DNA from: Ustulina deusta
Lineage: Eukaryota > Ascomycota > Sordariomycetes > Xylariales > Xylariaceae
DNA: 63,787 nucleotides
Reading direction: 5' to 3'
Assembly: GCA_023159155.1 (NCBI GenBank)
Contig: JAJNNX010000091.1
Location: 1-63,787, forward strand
Below are positions 14,771-25,559 of the stretch, piece by piece. The position numbers were made by a program, and so were the translations under genes. Every line of letters starts with the position of its first letter. Position 1 is the first letter of the stretch. Under the pieces are notes generated by a model. It was not told the origin of the DNA. It saw nothing but the letters and a program-made list of their open reading frames with translations, and did not search any database.

Positions 14771-16494
14771 ATATATTGGGGTATATCTAGTGAGCAAAAA
14801 ATCGTTTTTGAACAGTTACCCCTCTCGGACGCCGTACTTGGCTATAGCTGGTGCTTATATAAGCTAAAAATAAAAATACAGGCAGTGAGCAGAGCCACGT
14901 GTGCGAAAGCACCCTGCGGCGAAGCGTACGGAAGGTCAGTCAGGATGACTAGGGCTAGGGGATAGCTTAGAGCCCTAAAAAATGAAGGCTTCTTTGCTCC
15001 TGGGTAGAAGGGCCCTCTCGTATAAGTACCTTACTGTCAAAAAGAAGAGATATAACACACGACAAGACATAACGCAAGCTTTACAGCAATACTTGGCTAG
15101 ATCTATATGTCATGAATAGGAAGTTCACTCGGTCAGGTACAAGATGGTGATCGGTCGGATATTGGGTGTAGGTCAGCTACAAGAATGACGCCTGTTGGAG
15201 GAAGCTTCTCTATCGAAACATGTACGAGCATGATATGTGTATATATACAGTGACTGTGCCCATGCTTTAAGATGCTTAACATAACACCATATCACTAAAA
15301 TTTAACAGTTAATGCTGCAAAAGGACAATGTTATCAAGGCTGACGCAGGTCGCTTGCCTTTTATCGGCCGGCCTAAGTGGACAGCTAAAACTTTTATCAA
15401 GGGGGGAACCCGAACGGCTAAACTATTTTAGAAAATATCAAGGCATAAATATGTCGCTGTGTTAAAATTTGATTGACGCGACGTTTTTATTAAAAATCTC
15501 CTGTATCTATACTCCTTTGCCGGAAACCTAGCATGGGCATGTCACAGATGTACATGGTGTCTATCGTTGATTTTGACTGTAGTGCTGGGGTATCGTCTCA
15601 TATGGTCAATTAGTACTTCAGGTCGGCTCGCTGCTTATCTAGGTTTATCATGTAACATCATGCTATGTACCCATTTACTGGTCTAGCAAGCTCGATTTTG
15701 ACGGCAGTAGCACTCTTCCAGATCTCTGCCGGCCGAAAAGGCTAACAGGCTATGGGCCAGCCCGTCACAAGGAATCAAATGTGCTACGTCTCGGCCAGCT
15801 CGATTGGTGTGCTGTGCGAGTCAGATGATTCGGTTATTTATCATAATAGGAGCGGTTAGTCCGTTGGCGGTAGCATCAATGAACATCTTGATTCTCGACT
15901 TGCGACCGATTTCGTCTCCCGGTCTACATTTTCGGGGCCAAAACGCCTAGCTATGGCTTGAGTTCATCGGTTGCCACACTAACTAGCTGCATCCCTTTCG
16001 TGGCCAACCAGGGCGAGATATCATATCTGAACTACAAGGACATTATAACCCCTCGTTTCTCTTTACCCCAGGTCATGATAGGTACTGTTCCAGGCTTCTC
16101 GGTGACGCTACTACCAACCCCATTTGTATGGAATCTGTTACTCACAAATCGGAAGAACATTATTCTTAAATTCTAATTTCCCATTGCAACTCTACAAGGT
16201 ATCTAGCTACTCTAGTATCACTTCAGGAAATTTGAAGAACCTTATGATTATGTAGGAGATATGTAAATACTTAGGCAGGTAGTCTCCTATCCTCACACAG
16301 CGCTGGTTGTTGGAGATCGTCAAAATTATCATACTTGACTTAGTTGCTGGAAGCCGCATACACGAATGTAGATGTGATGTTATGGCAGATACTCTGCCTG
16401 GTTTGATTTACAATGCCTATGGTTTGAGGGTTCAGTACAACCACTTGACAGTTTGTCGTACATTCAATTGATACATCTGTACGAGCCATCGTCC
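14771..16494. other. island edge, no supported gene
   Basis: Normal base composition but frames are broken on both strands. One 72-codon open frame (15,958-16,176, plus) starts at TTG and contains hydrophobic stretches. It has no family signature I recognise and may be a fragment. The sequence may hold decayed coding remains or regulatory DNA 3' of the neighbouring oxidase gene. Confidence 0.55.
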
Positions 16495-18172
16495 TTATAA
16501 CTTAAACCCCCCAGGCATCAATTTCTGAAATACCTGGTCCGGGTCGTACCTCTCGGCCGTCTTTTTGAGAAATGCATAGTTGTCGGCCCCGTAGCTCTTC
16601 ATGACATCCTGCGAGCTCTTAGCGTGGTTGAGATCAATGAAGGAGTTGTACACTCTGTTCCTTTTCGCCGCATCCTCGATATCCTTCAGCAGCTTTTCTA
16701 CCTGCTGATTCATGTATGAATAATCGCATGCCGAGCGAAACGAGAAGGAACCGAGCGTTAATATAAGCCCTTCAGAAGGCACTTCGATGCCCATCACGTT
16801 GCCACCCCTGGCTTCCGATGCGGCAGCCAATGAGGCAGTGATAGGCTCCAGTGTTAATGACCACGCAACTTCCGTGATGTTAACTATACTGGAAATACTT
16901 TCATTGTGAATGGACCATACGTCCTTCAGCTGCTGAACACTGTTCGTGAAAGATGTGGAAAAGGTGATTTGTCTGTTTGAATTGTGAGATCCCGATACTG
17001 TACAGCCTGTCAACAAGAACTTACTGAAGCCCGCTCGGCGACGTTGCGTCCTGTTCGATGGAGTAGTTCGGAATATTTGTCAAGGCAGAAATATTCCCAA
17101 TCTGGCCCTCAATGTCATAGAAGCTGTTAAATGCTGCTGGTTTCTCGATAGGGGCTGTGTAAGTGTACAGGTTCGCAATTTGGTAACCCGTAGCAGCTGT
17201 GTAAGAGTAGGCCATGAGCACTACCCCCTTCACATCGTAAGATGGATTAGCGACAAAGTCATAGAAGGCCTGAACCTCACTATCTACCGCGGAAGCGCTG
17301 TACCCGGTGCTAGATGCCCAGATGTCTCCTACCGCTGTTGTTTCTGTGACCAGCCTTGTAACAATGCCAAAGTTGCTACCGCCGCCTTTCAATGATCGCC
17401 ACAGGTCATGATTCAGGTCTTTATTAGCGGTGACTATGCTCCCGTTAGCAAGGACGACTTCGAACTCGATCACAGAATCGGCGCCGAATCCTGCGCTTGG
17501 CGCGAGATATCCCAGTGCGCCTATACCATGAGTGTCATTAGATCTGTATCAAGCTAGTGGTAGATCCACGGAGCGCATACCGCCAAGAATTGAACCCCCG
17601 ACTCCAATACCGCTATCGCGGCCTCCGGGGATCGCAACACCCGCCTGATAAAGCGTTGAATACGTGGTACCCCAGACTTGGCCAGCCCCGATGGTCGCCA
17701 CGCTGTTATCTTCATTGAGAGTTATAGCATCCAACCCTCTCATGTCTATCGTAACCCCATGCTCAATATTCGAGATGGCCGTCACAGACCCGTGACCCCC
17801 CGTACGGACAGCGAACTTGCAAGAACCTCCAACGAGGGTATCAATAGTGGACGAGACGTCCTCTGCTGTCGCAGGTCGCACGACGCATAGTGGTGTGATA
17901 GCAGCCTGCGCTGCCGCCCAATAAGTTGTCGAGTCATTGTAGAGGCTGTTGCCCGGATAAACAACTTCCGAAGATAGGTTGTTTGATAGGCGCTTACACT
18001 ACGACTACTTGTGAGTAATGGGGTCAACGTTATGATAGAAGGCATTACAACATACGCAATCCAAGGTCCTGGCCACATGGGCAGAAGCAGGCTCCGGTAG
18101 GGCACAAGTTAAATCGACATAGCTAGTCACAGCCAAGTAAAGGGCCAGAGGTATAGCAAGAAAGTGTCGCAT
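16495..18172 (-). CDS. secreted FAD-linked oxidoreductase, berberine-bridge-enzyme type (copy 1)
   Basis: Predicted flavin oxidase with an FAD-binding PCMH domain followed by a C-terminal BBE domain. Exons (minus): 18,172-18,056; 17,998-17,581; 17,520-17,025; 16,972-16,495, with introns of 57, 60 and 52 bp. Spliced this way the frame is open for 502 aa, the usual family length. Residues 1-25 look like a secretion signal (MRHFLAIPLALYLA...), so it probably acts outside the cell or in the secretory route. The flavin-anchoring motif RTGGH gives His108. The loop that carries a second covalent Cys in plant BBE reads GRDSGIGVGG, so a single covalent bond is expected. The BBE end SYGADNYAFL and a final FKL are present. 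It is transcribed divergently from copy 2. The substrate cannot be read from sequence. Confidence 0.9.
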
Positions 18173-19082
18173 TTTGGAGTCTTTTGAGCGAAAAACGCGT
18201 ATTGGTTGATTTTTGGTGTGACCTGGTGATCATGGCTGCTTTTCTGGATCTGCAGCTTTCCCTCATTATATGAGGACTAGCTATCCATGCTTCAGCACAG
18301 GCAAAGATCCTTCGACATTGTGCTAACCCTCAGCAGGATCCTTGCGGCGTCGGGCTGGCCAATTAGACTGGCGGCACAGCTATTCTGGTCAGCAGTCTCC
18401 GAGGGCATGTCTTCGAACAGGGTGACTGTCATCAAAATATGTTTACTAGTATGTGGAACTTTTACGCGAGATTTGTTGGTGGACATACAGTGGCTAAGAA
18501 ACCGTGGGGTTTTTTTACAGCGATCACTTGGGCGGGTCTCGCCTGTCACCACAACATGTGAAGCAGGCTTGCCACGATCTATTACCCCTTTCTGTACACT
18601 GTGATCGTCAGGGCCGTGAGACGGAGAATATACTACCCCGCAGCTGTTGCTACACATGTATGCCACTTTACTAAAAATATAATTCCGCCCCTTCACCTGA
18701 AGGATGGAATGCAGCCCGATCGCATCGAGCGCCCCTGTTGCAGTCGATAAGAATTAGCGGTCGTATCAAAATGAAGGCAAGCAACACTCAGTGTGATTGC
18801 TGACACTACGAGGAAAATCGAATTTCTCTGAAGAGCTTTTGCACGAGGTCGCTGCTCTTGGATCGGTGGTATCGTCATCCACCCCTCTCATTCTCCCGAT
18901 TTATGGCAATGCGCAACTTCGCGGTTATCACGTCTTGATTCTATCCCACGAGAACTTAGAGAGCAGTTCACTCAATGGAGTCTTGGGTCTTTTCCGGCAA
19001 TGCAACACTGTCGGCTAGGAATATCGGCCTATGTGTTAGTCTCTTTTTCATACGTTGGGCTTGCCTATAAAGTCTCGCTAAA
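18173..19082. promoter_or_regulatory. shared bidirectional intergenic region of the two BBE-type oxidases
   Basis: A 910-bp spacer lies between the divergent starts at 18,172 and 19,083. A near-perfect palindrome CCTCATTATATGAGG (18,261-18,275), about 90 bp before the copy 1 start, contains the only TATA-like core on that side. TATAAAG at 19,066-19,072 is only 10 bp before the copy 2 ATG, which is too close to be a normal TATA box for that start. Several ORFs of 60-134 codons here overlap one another on both strands and are not convincing. Confidence 0.5.
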
Positions 19083-20575
19083 ATGATAGCTCAGTGCACC
19101 TCATTGCTGGATCAGTTCGGTTCCAAAGTGATTATATCGGGAACTGATGAATTCGATGATTATTTATCTTCATATTATACGAAGCAGTCCGCAACCCTTC
19201 GGCCCCTTTGCATAGTCAGCCCGACAACCTCGGACGATGTCTCCTCTATCGTTCAGACGATTTCTCTCCTCTCAGAAACTATCGGGGAGCACGACTCCAG
19301 CCGGTGTCACTTTGCCGTGCGATCTGGCGGTCACGGCATCCCCGAAGGAGCGTCAAATATCGCCGACGGGGTGACGATCGACCTTCGTTCTCTCGATGGC
19401 ATTGAGATAAAGGAAGGCAATATTGCTTCCCTCGGCGTTGGTGCTACATGGGATCAGGTTTACATCGAGCTTGAGCCTCTAGGCCTCTCCGTTGCCGGTG
19501 GCCGCAATGCAGGCGTCGGCGTGGGAGGGTTAACAACAGGCGGAGGGATTTCTTACTTCTCGCCTCGCTATGGATGGAGCTGTGATAGCGTTGTCAACTT
19601 CGAGGTCGTCCTAGCCAACGGGTCTATCGTCAATGCAAATGCCGACGAGAATCCCGAACTCGCATCTGCTTTACGTGGTGGTTCCAACAATTTCGGCATT
19701 GTGACTCGCATCGACATGCAGGCCTTCGAACAGGGCTTGCTCTGGGGTGGACTGAGCTTCTATGATCTCTCTACGGCCGCTGACCACTTGAAAGCCTTCG
19801 TTGACTTCAATTCCCCGGTTACATATGACCTATACTCGTCCCTCATAACCACCTACGTACTCATGCCCGGGGTGCCCCCCTCCATCGCGACAAATTTGGA
19901 ATACACTAAACCAGAGCCGAATCCCCCACACTTGCAACCGCTTCTAAGCATCCCCGCCTTATCTAGTACGATGCGTCTTGCTACCATGGCCGAGCTTTCC
20001 ATAGAGCTCTTGGCTTTACAGCCATATGGGTTACGGTAAGTATGCTCCTCTCGATGTGATAGCGTGACTTGGGTTTACTAATTGGAGATCGTACAAGTCA
20101 ACTATATGTCCAAACGACACATTCATCAACGTTACCTATGCTGAATGCCACCTTCCGGCGATGGAGTGAGAGTCTGAATGCCGTGCAAGATGTCCCTGAC
20201 ATGGCATGGTGTCTCTCACTAGAACCGCTACCACCGCACATTTACGCGCGAGCGCCAGACTTGAACAGCTTGGGGCTTGAGGACAGGACAGGGTCTTTAG
20301 TGATAACCCTACTCACTGCTACATGGTCGGATGAGGCCGACGATGCAAAAATCACAGCCGAGGCGCAAGCGCTGATGGCTCACATTGAGAATGACGCCAG
20401 GAGCCTAAGTGCATATGATCCTTTTGTGTACATCAACTATGCGGCCTCCTGGCAAGACCCCATTCGCAGCTACGGAGCCGAGCAGGTCAACCGCTTTCGT
20501 AAAATTCGGCAACAATTTGATGGCAAAGGTCTTTTCACAAGGAATGTCCATGGGGGTTTCAAGATTCCGGAATGA
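19083..20575 (+). CDS. FAD-linked oxidoreductase, berberine-bridge-enzyme type (copy 2)
   Basis: A paralogue of the divergent neighbour. Exons 19,083-20,035 and 20,098-20,575 with a 62-bp intron give 476 aa. The PCMH domain has the flavin-anchoring RSGGH (His84). The loop is GRNAGVGVGG, so a second covalent Cys bond is not expected. YGWSCDSVVNFEVV and the substrate-domain end (NYAASWQDP, SYGAEQ, GGFKIPE) match the family. Unlike copy 1 it has no signal peptide. Its Met aligns with the first residues after the copy 1 leader exon, so either it is cytosolic or an unseen upstream exon supplies a signal. Its intron matches the position of the last intron of copy 1 (after GL[R/Q]), which supports recent common origin. 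It converges with the SDR gene. Confidence 0.88.
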
Positions 20576-20839
20576 AGAAGAATCTGCTGTATTCTAATAC
20601 CTGCCAGCGCCCCTAGCTCATGCCAATTTTCTACCTTTCAGTCGGCGGAATAAAATAGCTTATCCAAGTATAGAGCCTATTTGTGTCACGTGGGGAAGTT
20701 GTCGCAATAATAAATCAAAACGATTGCTCAGAAGCTGACGATAACATTCTTCTAACTAGTCTTACAAACTCTTGAACTATCCTGCGCAGACTATACCTGC
20801 TCCTTATGCATTAAGCGGTTACGTGAATTACCCCAGCTC

Positions 20840-21768
20840 CTATGGATTCTCCCCCTTTTTGACCTTCTCAGTCAGCTCACTGAGGCCTTGGTTGTAGCTG
20901 AGAACCGCATCCTAGCAACGTACGTTGTTAGCCCTTGTTTAGTCCCAGATCCATCTGCCATCACCTAGAAGGAAGCGCTTACAGATAATGACTGTGGAGC
21001 CCATTTCGAAATGAACTTCATGGAGCCGGCATGAGGTCCTTTATAGGCTACCGCGGTTTTCCCGTTGATAATGTTGTCTACAAGCGACTCGGCCAACTGG
21101 TCGGCGGAGCAGCCTTTCGGTTTAGCTGAACCATTCGCCCAACCAGCAATAATTTCTTCGATAGGTGCGTAACGCGAAACTGATGGCAAGGCAAAATCGG
21201 GTTCATTATCATGAAAATGAGAATCAACAGCGCCGATCATAAGTGTTACAACGGTAACTCCTAACGGCGCAAGTTCGAGGCGCATTGTTTCTGAATAATT
21301 CGTAAGAGCGGCTTTAGATGAAGCATACGTGCTGATCCATGGAGTGTTGATCACAGCGCCGACCGTGCTTATGTTTACAATACGCCCATGGCTCGCGATG
21401 AGCAAATTGGCAAAACCTTGGACCGTCCGGATAGGACCCCAAACGTTTACATCGTAGAGTCGCTGCGCTTTAGATATATCAATATCAAGGACTGGCATTG
21501 CATAACCAGCGCCAGCATTATTTAGAAGGATATCGAGCCCACGCCCGCTTGCAGCGACCGCCTGAGCAGCCTGAGCGACCGACTCTGAAGAGGTTACGTC
21601 CAAGTGGAGAGAAGTGACGTTGGCGAGTTCAGAAAGGCCAGGCGGTATCTTTGAAACAGTTCGAGCGGTGGCAAACACATGGTGACCGCGCTGGGCTAAC
21701 GCGAGCGCGACAGCGGCGCCAATGCCTCCAGCAGAACAGCCCGTTACAAGCACCGTTTTGGGAGCCAT
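20840..21768 (-). CDS. short-chain dehydrogenase/reductase, AYR1-like
   Basis: NAD(P)H-dependent oxidoreductase of the classical SDR family, closest in style to fungal 1-acyldihydroxyacetone-phosphate reductase-like proteins. Exon 1 is 21,768-20,983; a 71-bp intron (20,982-20,912) is followed by a short exon 20,911-20,840 that adds 23 residues and the stop, giving 285 aa. Visible motifs are the Rossmann turn TGCSAGGIG (9-17), NNAG (83-86), and the catalytic Ser134, Tyr148 and Lys152 in YASSK. In this pathway context it may interconvert a ketone and an alcohol on the scaffold; that is inferred from neighbours. Without the intron the protein would end in an atypical tail, so the spliced form is preferred. 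Confidence 0.9.
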
Positions 21769-23175
21769 ATAGATCGGACAGTTGAAAGATGGGTAGGCAG
21801 ATAGTCTCCAAAACCGACAGGCGGCGGTGAGAGCCAGCTGCGCAGGGTGCTCAAGTGGTTAAGTAAGCAGGAAATGAAACAACGGCAGATACTGCCAAAG
21901 TGCAGGTGGCACGAGAAAGAGGATGCGCACTGGAGGTATTGGATCATGAAGGGGAATAAAGAAACAATGTCCTTTGGCTGTTTCGGAGGTGCGGAGTAGC
22001 GCGGAGAGCCATGCACAGGACTTACGGCAGAAAAGAAGATGTGATACGTACAGTAGGATGTAACATAATAACGCCCTACACACCTCCCTACTACTACCTA
22101 GGAGTAGGGTCACACTGAGTTACAGTACATGTCTTTATTCTATCGAGGTAGCCATCATCCGCTCGGTTGTTCAACGCCAAGAAAGACACAAGAATCAACC
22201 GATCACCTGCTTCATACCTAGTGTAGTGAAGCTGGATTGAGGCGTAGCACTCGGGTATATGAAGGATACATTGAGACAAATCCTGCCGGAAATAAGCGCC
22301 CGTGTGCACGCCAAGCTAGCCTGCCTGAAGTTTTACCTGTAGCATGTAAGAAAGAACACCGAAAGCCCTACAATAGATCGAGATCCTGATCACCAGAGGG
22401 TCTTACCCACTTCGTTGATTGTACATCTGCAGACACGGGCTCTAAGTGGAGCGGCCAGGATTGTAAACATACCCGGAAGGCGACATTGGGATCTCGTCGG
22501 GCTGAGTGAGATTCATATACATATGCTGCGCTACGTCCCCATAGTAGATAAGGTCGGCTAGCTTGGCGTAGTCTCATACCAACTGTTGGTACTTGTGCAT
22601 TAACAGCTGGAGGAGACGTTGGCAACCCTCGAACCCTGACCCCAGTAGCACTGAGACTTCCCAATCCAATCATTGGAGACTGGTAGTTCTTGGCGTTCCT
22701 CAGGTGCGGTACTGATCGTAAAGTGTGGTAGGTAGGTACAGTGTGCGTAAGGCTTGGGAGGATGGCAGTTGTACGGCTGTTGGTACTCCATCTACAATAC
22801 AACATCAATTCTGCCTTTCTATCCATTTTCTCCGTGTCTACAGTATGTAGCTGGCTTGCTGATGGCGACAGCCCTCCATCTACAATACAACATTGTTATT
22901 ACCCCGCCTCCTCGATTTCTTTCCATCACCAATAGATTCGCATTCGCGTGCCATGACATCATCTAGCCTGCCGGGGAGTCTCACTATCGGTATGGCTTCA
23001 CACTACATATACCTAGGGCAAGTCAAACATTACATTGCAGTGGGTAGGCAAAGGTGCCGAGTGAGTCCACGCCGCACTCCCGCATCGGTGTTGGTAATGA
23101 GATGTTGCAGTCACCCCTATTTGGAAATGCTACATACATGTACAGTTTGCTGTGCCCCTGAAGCTACGCGCCAAA
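21769..23175. other. intergenic, no supported gene
   Basis: Separates the SDR and the rhodopsin-domain gene. Overlapping ORFs of 60-150 codons occur in several frames with no consistent family signal. A short motif (CCATCTACAATACAACAT) occurs twice, near 22,787 and 22,879. The 5' regulatory region of the SDR gene must lie at the low-coordinate end. Confidence 0.5.
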
Positions 23176-24646
23176 CTAGATTCCATGTGACTCTTGCGAA
23201 ACCCTCGTAGTCCTGACAATTCCGTGCTCCTCGTGGATGGTCCTTGGCACTACAGGCTGATCGGAAGCATCGTCAGCACCGACCACAACAGTTGTGTTGA
23301 GAAGTGAATCGTCCAGCTCGTAATAGAATGCATTCTTTCGACGGCCGTGTGCACCGTTAGCCTGCAGACTTGACACCGGAAGCTCGAAGCTGGGCTTGGA
23401 AATGTTCTGTTTGGTATTGCCTAGGATTCGGGTGCGAAAGCTCGATATGATTTTCGACGGGTTGATGCTGGTTTTGACAAATGCGGCAAATGCTGGCATG
23501 CAGCCAACAATTAAAGCAGCGGTGTGCTCGACCAAGCTGTAGTCAATTTAGCTCGGACAGGTCCTGTCTCAACTCAAGTGTAGGGAACACGTACATCCAA
23601 ATAAAAAGTTGGCCTTCATACCAGGTATAATCACCAGCAGCTGAGGTTAAGATGAGGATGCGCCAGTAACAGGAAAATACGCTGGCAATAACGCCTCTAG
23701 ATCCTCATTAGCAGGCGTCACAGAAAAATACCACTTGGATACGCCGTCTCACAACAGGGCTACCACAAAAACGGCGAGCAATTTCAGTCTTTTCTGGACG
23801 GAGATATGGAGATGGTAGAGGATGGGTAGTGGCAGAGCGAATATATAGATATCAAGAATGATGGAGCCGACTCCGTGGATTGGTGCGTAAAACGCAATTT
23901 TCTGGGGGTTGCCGTTGGTCGCTAAATCTGACCATGTTTCTCCTTTATGGGGGACGTTGAATATGCTGACCAATATCGGATGAGGTAGGTAAAGTAGTGC
24001 GCAAAAAACAAGGCCAACCCTGATAGCAATTTTCATCTTCCTCTCGACCGCAAACAGTTGGAAGTAGTAGACAAGTATAGCTGTCTTGAGGATGAACTGT
24101 GTGATGCCGAGGAGAATGTTTTGGGAGAAGAGCAACTACTGAGGTTTCAGTGGCCGATCAGGCAAGATAGGTACATTGCGACGGTGTATAGACATATGTA
24201 TACCTTCCATGTGTAGTCTGAAACATACCAGCACGCTGGGAGGTCCCAAGAATGGCGAGTATACTTGCGAGCTAATACCAGTTATCTCGTGGGTGTCTAT
24301 CGAAATCGACGTCGTCTTACTCACAGGCCGCAATGACAGCACTGTATGAAGTTGTCAAGCTGAACCCTAGAATTGTCAGATCTGAATAGATTTGTTAGTT
24401 TTGGTCTTCCTCCTAGGTCACATTTGTGAAGGAGCTTGGCCTACAATCGGCGAGTGCCATCTTGTGCCAGTGTGCCGCCACTCTTCCAGCAACGAAGATG
24501 AAGGAAAGAATGGTTAGCACGATGGAAATTATTAGTGTTTGTCGCGAGAGGTCAATTGGATCGATAAAGTTGGACACAACGCCATGTGGCGGTGGCCCCG
24601 ACGGTACTGAACAGAGGTCGACGCCCGGGGGAATCTGAGAGGCCAT
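23176..24646 (-). CDS. fungal rhodopsin-domain (PTH11-like) seven-helix membrane protein
   Basis: Integral membrane protein of the fungal rhodopsin/PTH11-like group, often annotated as integral membrane protein; ligand and role unknown. Exons (minus): 24,646-24,445; 24,381-24,325; 24,271-24,204; 24,135-23,753; 23,696-23,595; 23,536-23,176. The introns of 53-68 bp all have GT..AG ends. The frame is then open for 390 aa. Features are an extracellular N-terminus with two Pro-rich turns, ALADYLTILGF after helix 1, the family-like RHSWDLPACWY loop, helices through LGITQFILKTAIL and LDIYIFALPLPIL, and DYTWYE before the last helix. A polar tail of about 90 residues follows. I chose the ATG at 24,646; the frame upstream lacks an ATG. 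Its presence among oxidase genes may be for sensing or be incidental. Confidence 0.87.
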
Positions 24647-25559
24647 TTCGATGAGCGTGCTGGTGAGAAACACAAAACTATCACCAGAAGTCCGTGGTAT
24701 TGGTCAAGGGAGGTTGAAAATGCTTCCGATCCGAGAATTGGTCCGTCTTTTGGTCCTTTTTTCAACAAGTAGAAAAAGCCCCCAAGACCAGCTTCTTGTG
24801 TTGTTGGGTTGCGACGTTGGCAACCTCAGCACCCATTGCGCAGCGCCAGGTTAGGGGAGAAACAGTGGCCACTTTTGCTGTACCGCCTGTGGGACGAATG
24901 GACGGTCATTCTGCAGGGTGTGTTCTTGATTGGCACGCTACCCGACAGAAGATTGAAAAGCAAGAAGTATGCCGAAATGGCGGAAGCGTGATGTACCTAC
25001 ACTACAGTAGGAGGGTACACGGCGCTTACATCGGGTCAGATATCCTGACACAAGTACCTGGGTTTACGGAGAACCTGTCAGAACTAAGCGAGCTAGTGAA
25101 TTGGAGTCATATAGGTCTCTATTATTATTGAGGGTAACCTGATGCTCCTTCGATCCTCAGAGTTCTAGATATCCCAACTCCGACCGAGGTGTGGAGTTGC
25201 GATCAACCAGGGGAAGCAGACCAGTGCACATTCCATAAGCGATCACCAGTAGTGTATTCAGAGGATCTAAGGTCTAAGTTCTAGTGACAACAATAAGAAA
25301 TAGAAAACAAGTTATTTATACAGGGGGTCTCTCGGAGTAGTATTGATCCGATCCCGGTGACCACTTGGATCCACTTCTCCGTGATATCAACATTTAAAGG
25401 AAAGAAACCTTTAGAGTGTGGGCTACAAAATGAGCAAACAACAGACTCAACCTTGAATGGGAGGTTGTTTCAGAAAAATTTCACGACTGCGCCTCGTATA
25501 CAATACACATCAAGAATGAAATCAATAATTATCTTGGGAAACTGGCTATTTCTTCATCA
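24647..25559. other. intergenic, no supported gene
   Basis: Holds the 5' side of the rhodopsin-domain gene and the 3' side of the next P450. Open frames up to 121 codons are antisense or random in appearance. No repeat or RNA gene seen. Confidence 0.5.

Noticed and set aside
15958..16176. 72-codon plus frame near the left island edge
   Set aside because: Begins at TTG, lacks a recognisable family, and the flanks are broken.
17021..17024. apparent frame breaks in BBE copy 1
   Set aside because: Three short introns restore one 502-aa frame; not a pseudogene.
19066..19072. TATAAAG as TATA box of BBE copy 2
   Set aside because: Only 10 bp before the chosen ATG; spacing is wrong unless the true start is elsewhere.
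24272..24324. apparent frameshift and stop in the rhodopsin-domain gene
   Set aside because: Explained by a 53-bp intron with a strong GTGAGT donor; splicing restores the RHSWDLPACWY loop.
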